Source: Heloderma charlesbogerti (Eukaryota; Chordata; Lepidosauria; Squamata; Helodermatidae). From it: a stretch of DNA of 64,000 nucleotides. Shown one piece after another: positions 62,086-64,000 of this stretch. The notes below the pieces were generated by a model. That model was not told where the DNA came from, did not search any database, and saw nothing but the letters and a program-made list of their open reading frames with translations. A program made the position numbers and the translations under genes. Each line of letters begins with the position of its first letter. Position 1 is the stretch's first letter. The stretch covers positions 1,488,001 through 1,552,000 of the forward strand of contig JANEZZ010001676.1 of assembly GCA_026122225.1 (NCBI GenBank), given 5' to 3'.

Positions 62086-62486
62086 CAGTGCTGCAGTGGT
62101 GAATTTTGAAGCGCAGGCACTCATCATGACAGTCCAAATAGCCCCACTCCCGAGGAGAGGCCCGAACTGCAGGCAGTGGTGTTGATCCAAATCAACTACC
62201 CAGTGCTAGGAATTTTCATCTACTAGGAGCTTTTTGTGAAGCAAATGGGTCTTAATTGCCTATTCCAGACCAAGCAACCTCAAAATACTTTGCATTACAA
62301 CAGGGAACAATATATCCTTGTTGGCAGAATTCGTTTCCCCCCAGCTGTTGAGTGTTGCAGCTAAGCTTAGAGGGGGCAGGGAAGCCTGAGAGGTGGGGGG
62401 TGGGGTGGCAGATGATCTCAGCATCCCTGCTAATCAAATGGTGCTGGTGCTGTGTCCAGGTGAGCCCTGGCTCCGCTATGCCACTG
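62086..62486. mobile_element. hAT-type non-autonomous DNA transposon with 8-bp target duplication
   Basis: The ends CAGTGCTGCAGTGG and CCGCTATGCCACTG are inverted repeats. GTTTTACT stands directly before (62078-62085) and after (62487-62494), a perfect 8-bp duplication, which is diagnostic of hAT insertion. The 401-bp body aligns with 48441-48866. Confidence 0.92.
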
Positions 62487-62494
62487 GTTTTACT

Positions 62495-63510
62495 GCAAAA
62501 CATGAAACTTCCAATATCTAAAAGAGTGGAAACAGTGACATGAGACATAATTAATATAATTCAAAACACCTGTTACCTGTACAATATTGATGCATCACTA
62601 AAGGACTTTAACCAGCGTTTCCCCCAAACTTTCTTCTTCTCTTCCCTTTTTAGTCTCTTCCCTTTTTTTTTTTTTGGACCTCTTCCCAAAAATGTGGAAG
62701 ACTCTTGAAATTACAAATTTCAGCAAATTGTACGCATTCGGAAGCAGCTAGAACTTTTACAGTTAGATTGATTTGCATACCTTAGTCCTCTCCCCACCTC
62801 CAGTATATTTCAGCACATGGCGTCCATACATGGGGAGGCTCTTTGAGGTGAAAAGCATTATATGGATACACTTTAATAATAAATAATAATATTACATGAA
62901 CACAGTCAACCTGAGCTTTGCAATAGAACCAACTTCTCTGATTTCTCTATTTAGCTGTTTTGTGCAGCCTCCTAATTCTCTCTCTTCCTACAGAAAGGTG
63001 GGGAAGGGAGTTATTTGGTTATCTACAAAAATCAATACAGTATTTAATAATAAAAGGAGTATTTGCAGAAACAACAGTTAAGCTCTTTGTGACCTCTCAA
63101 AAACAACAACAACCGAAACCTTACGCTTTTCTTGATGGTGATCAAAAGTACAGAGAGCAGTCTTCTTGCACCAGCAGCGGTTCAGTTTTGTTTTCCTTGA
63201 GCTAGGTTACCAAGATCGCTCATTTGGTATTTCATTGCTCTTTGTTTACATTTTCCTGAGTTTATTCCCTGAGGCTGCAATGAATGGGGTTGTGTATGTT
63301 GGAGCTAAATTGTAATTAAAACATTGTTAGTAGATGCCAGAGCAATGGTATGAATGATAGTTGCACCACAGTTTGAATTCTTATAATTTGCTGTATATTA
63401 TCCATCCGTTATACGAGACAAAACATCTTGGTATCAGTACCACTACACCATGGTGGCTCTCTGCATTTGTTTCTACCCATTATGCAAGCAAAACAAAAGA
63501 AAAATTCCTT
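62495..63510. other. Intergenic DNA
   Basis: AT-rich, with a T run near 62665; nothing recognised. Confidence 0.5.
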
Positions 63511-63514
63511 GCTA

Positions 63515-63560
63515 TAAATCTCTAGATCTCCTTACCTCAGAAGAGACAACAGGATTAAAA
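63515..63560 (-). repeat. Scrap of the GATCTGGAG repeat family
   Basis: AATCTCTAGATCTCCTTACC TCAG is an antisense copy of the stem II region seen at 52596 and 51870. Confidence 0.4.
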
Positions 63561-63856
63561 TCCTGTTGATAGTACTCCTGGGTTGCTTTCTCAGAAAGCT
63601 ACGTTATCATGCCCAAACCAGAGTTGCGAAGTCTCTTTAATTCTCTGAATCCAGTTGCATGGCAGTAGTCATGCCTGGCTTTGTCTGAGGTTCCACGTGT
63701 TTTTTGCTCACCTAACCTGCCCACAACCACAGGAATGTTGCTGCCACTGCTTGGCAGATGGCAAAAGAGGCTAGCAAGAGATTCTTCTAACAGGGGATTC
63801 TGGGGAGATCACAAGATCAGCGCTACCCACTTGGTTTGGATATGGAGAGCTCTCTA

Positions 63857-64000
63857 TGACAGCGATGGGCAGAAGGTAGATGTCCAGCTGTTTTTGGACT
63901 CCAACTCCCAGAAGCCCCTGCCAGCATAGCCAGTGGTCAGGAATGCTGGGAGTTGACGTCCAAAACGTTCAGAGATCTACTTACTGCCTGCCCCTGCTCT
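63857..64000. mobile_element. Short hAT-like inverted-repeat element (runs to the window edge)
   Basis: ACAGCGATGGGCAGAAGGTA GATG and the complementary ATCTACTTACTGCCTGCCCC TG form inverted ends, with TTTTTGGACTCCAACTCCCA inside. Confidence 0.8.

Overview
This window is vertebrate nuclear DNA, most likely from a squamate reptile (lizard or snake). It holds most of one recognisable protein-coding gene, FBXO31 on the + strand, followed by about 34 kb of repeat-rich DNA with no recognisable gene. The squamate call rests on the repeats: BovB (RTE) LINE pieces, closely matching CR1 LINE copies with intact-looking reverse transcriptase motifs, many L2 LINE copies, tRNA-derived SINEs and many short hAT-like inverted-repeat elements. 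The species cannot be named from sequence alone.

Layout. 1-12,347 is the 3' part of FBXO31 intron 1, with two BovB insertions, a 2.2-kb CR1 and a 1-kb CR1 of the same subfamily, L2 pieces and SINEs. 12,348-27,893 holds nine FBXO31 coding exons, all with GT/AG borders and consistent phase, ending in TGA. One of them (13,315-13,401) is an in-frame 29-codon exon that the canonical 539-residue human protein lacks. Exon 1, which encodes the start and the F-box, lies upstream of the window. The 3' UTR probably ends near 28.27 kb (ATTAAA) or 29.7 kb (AATAAA). 28-37 kb is intergenic with palindromic elements.

37.3-42.1 kb is the most unusual part. It contains a GC-rich island (about 37.5-38.07 kb), a decayed minus-strand Ty3/gypsy-like gag remnant whose capsid part resembles a SCAN domain together with one LTR (about 38.4-40.4 kb), and an orphan CpG island with a strong splice donor (41.1-42.1 kb) that looks like the promoter and first exon of an unidentified transcript. 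42-58 kb is intergenic: SINEs, L2 tails, palindromes, a 5S rRNA-like fragment and hAT-type elements. 58.1-61.0 kb is a nearly complete but broken L2 LINE. 61.06-62.0 kb is a CR1 fragment split by a 547-bp solo LTR. Just downstream lies a hAT-type element with a perfect 8-bp target duplication.

FBXO31 is the substrate-recognition subunit of an SCF ubiquitin ligase. Nothing else here appears to work with it. The best candidates for something undescribed are the transcript starting in the 41-kb CpG island, whose core contains short inverted-repeat transposon sequence, and repeat families carrying a hammerhead-ribozyme-like core (CTGATGA, stem II, GAAA) near 35.6, 52.0, 52.6, 55.7 and 63.5 kb.
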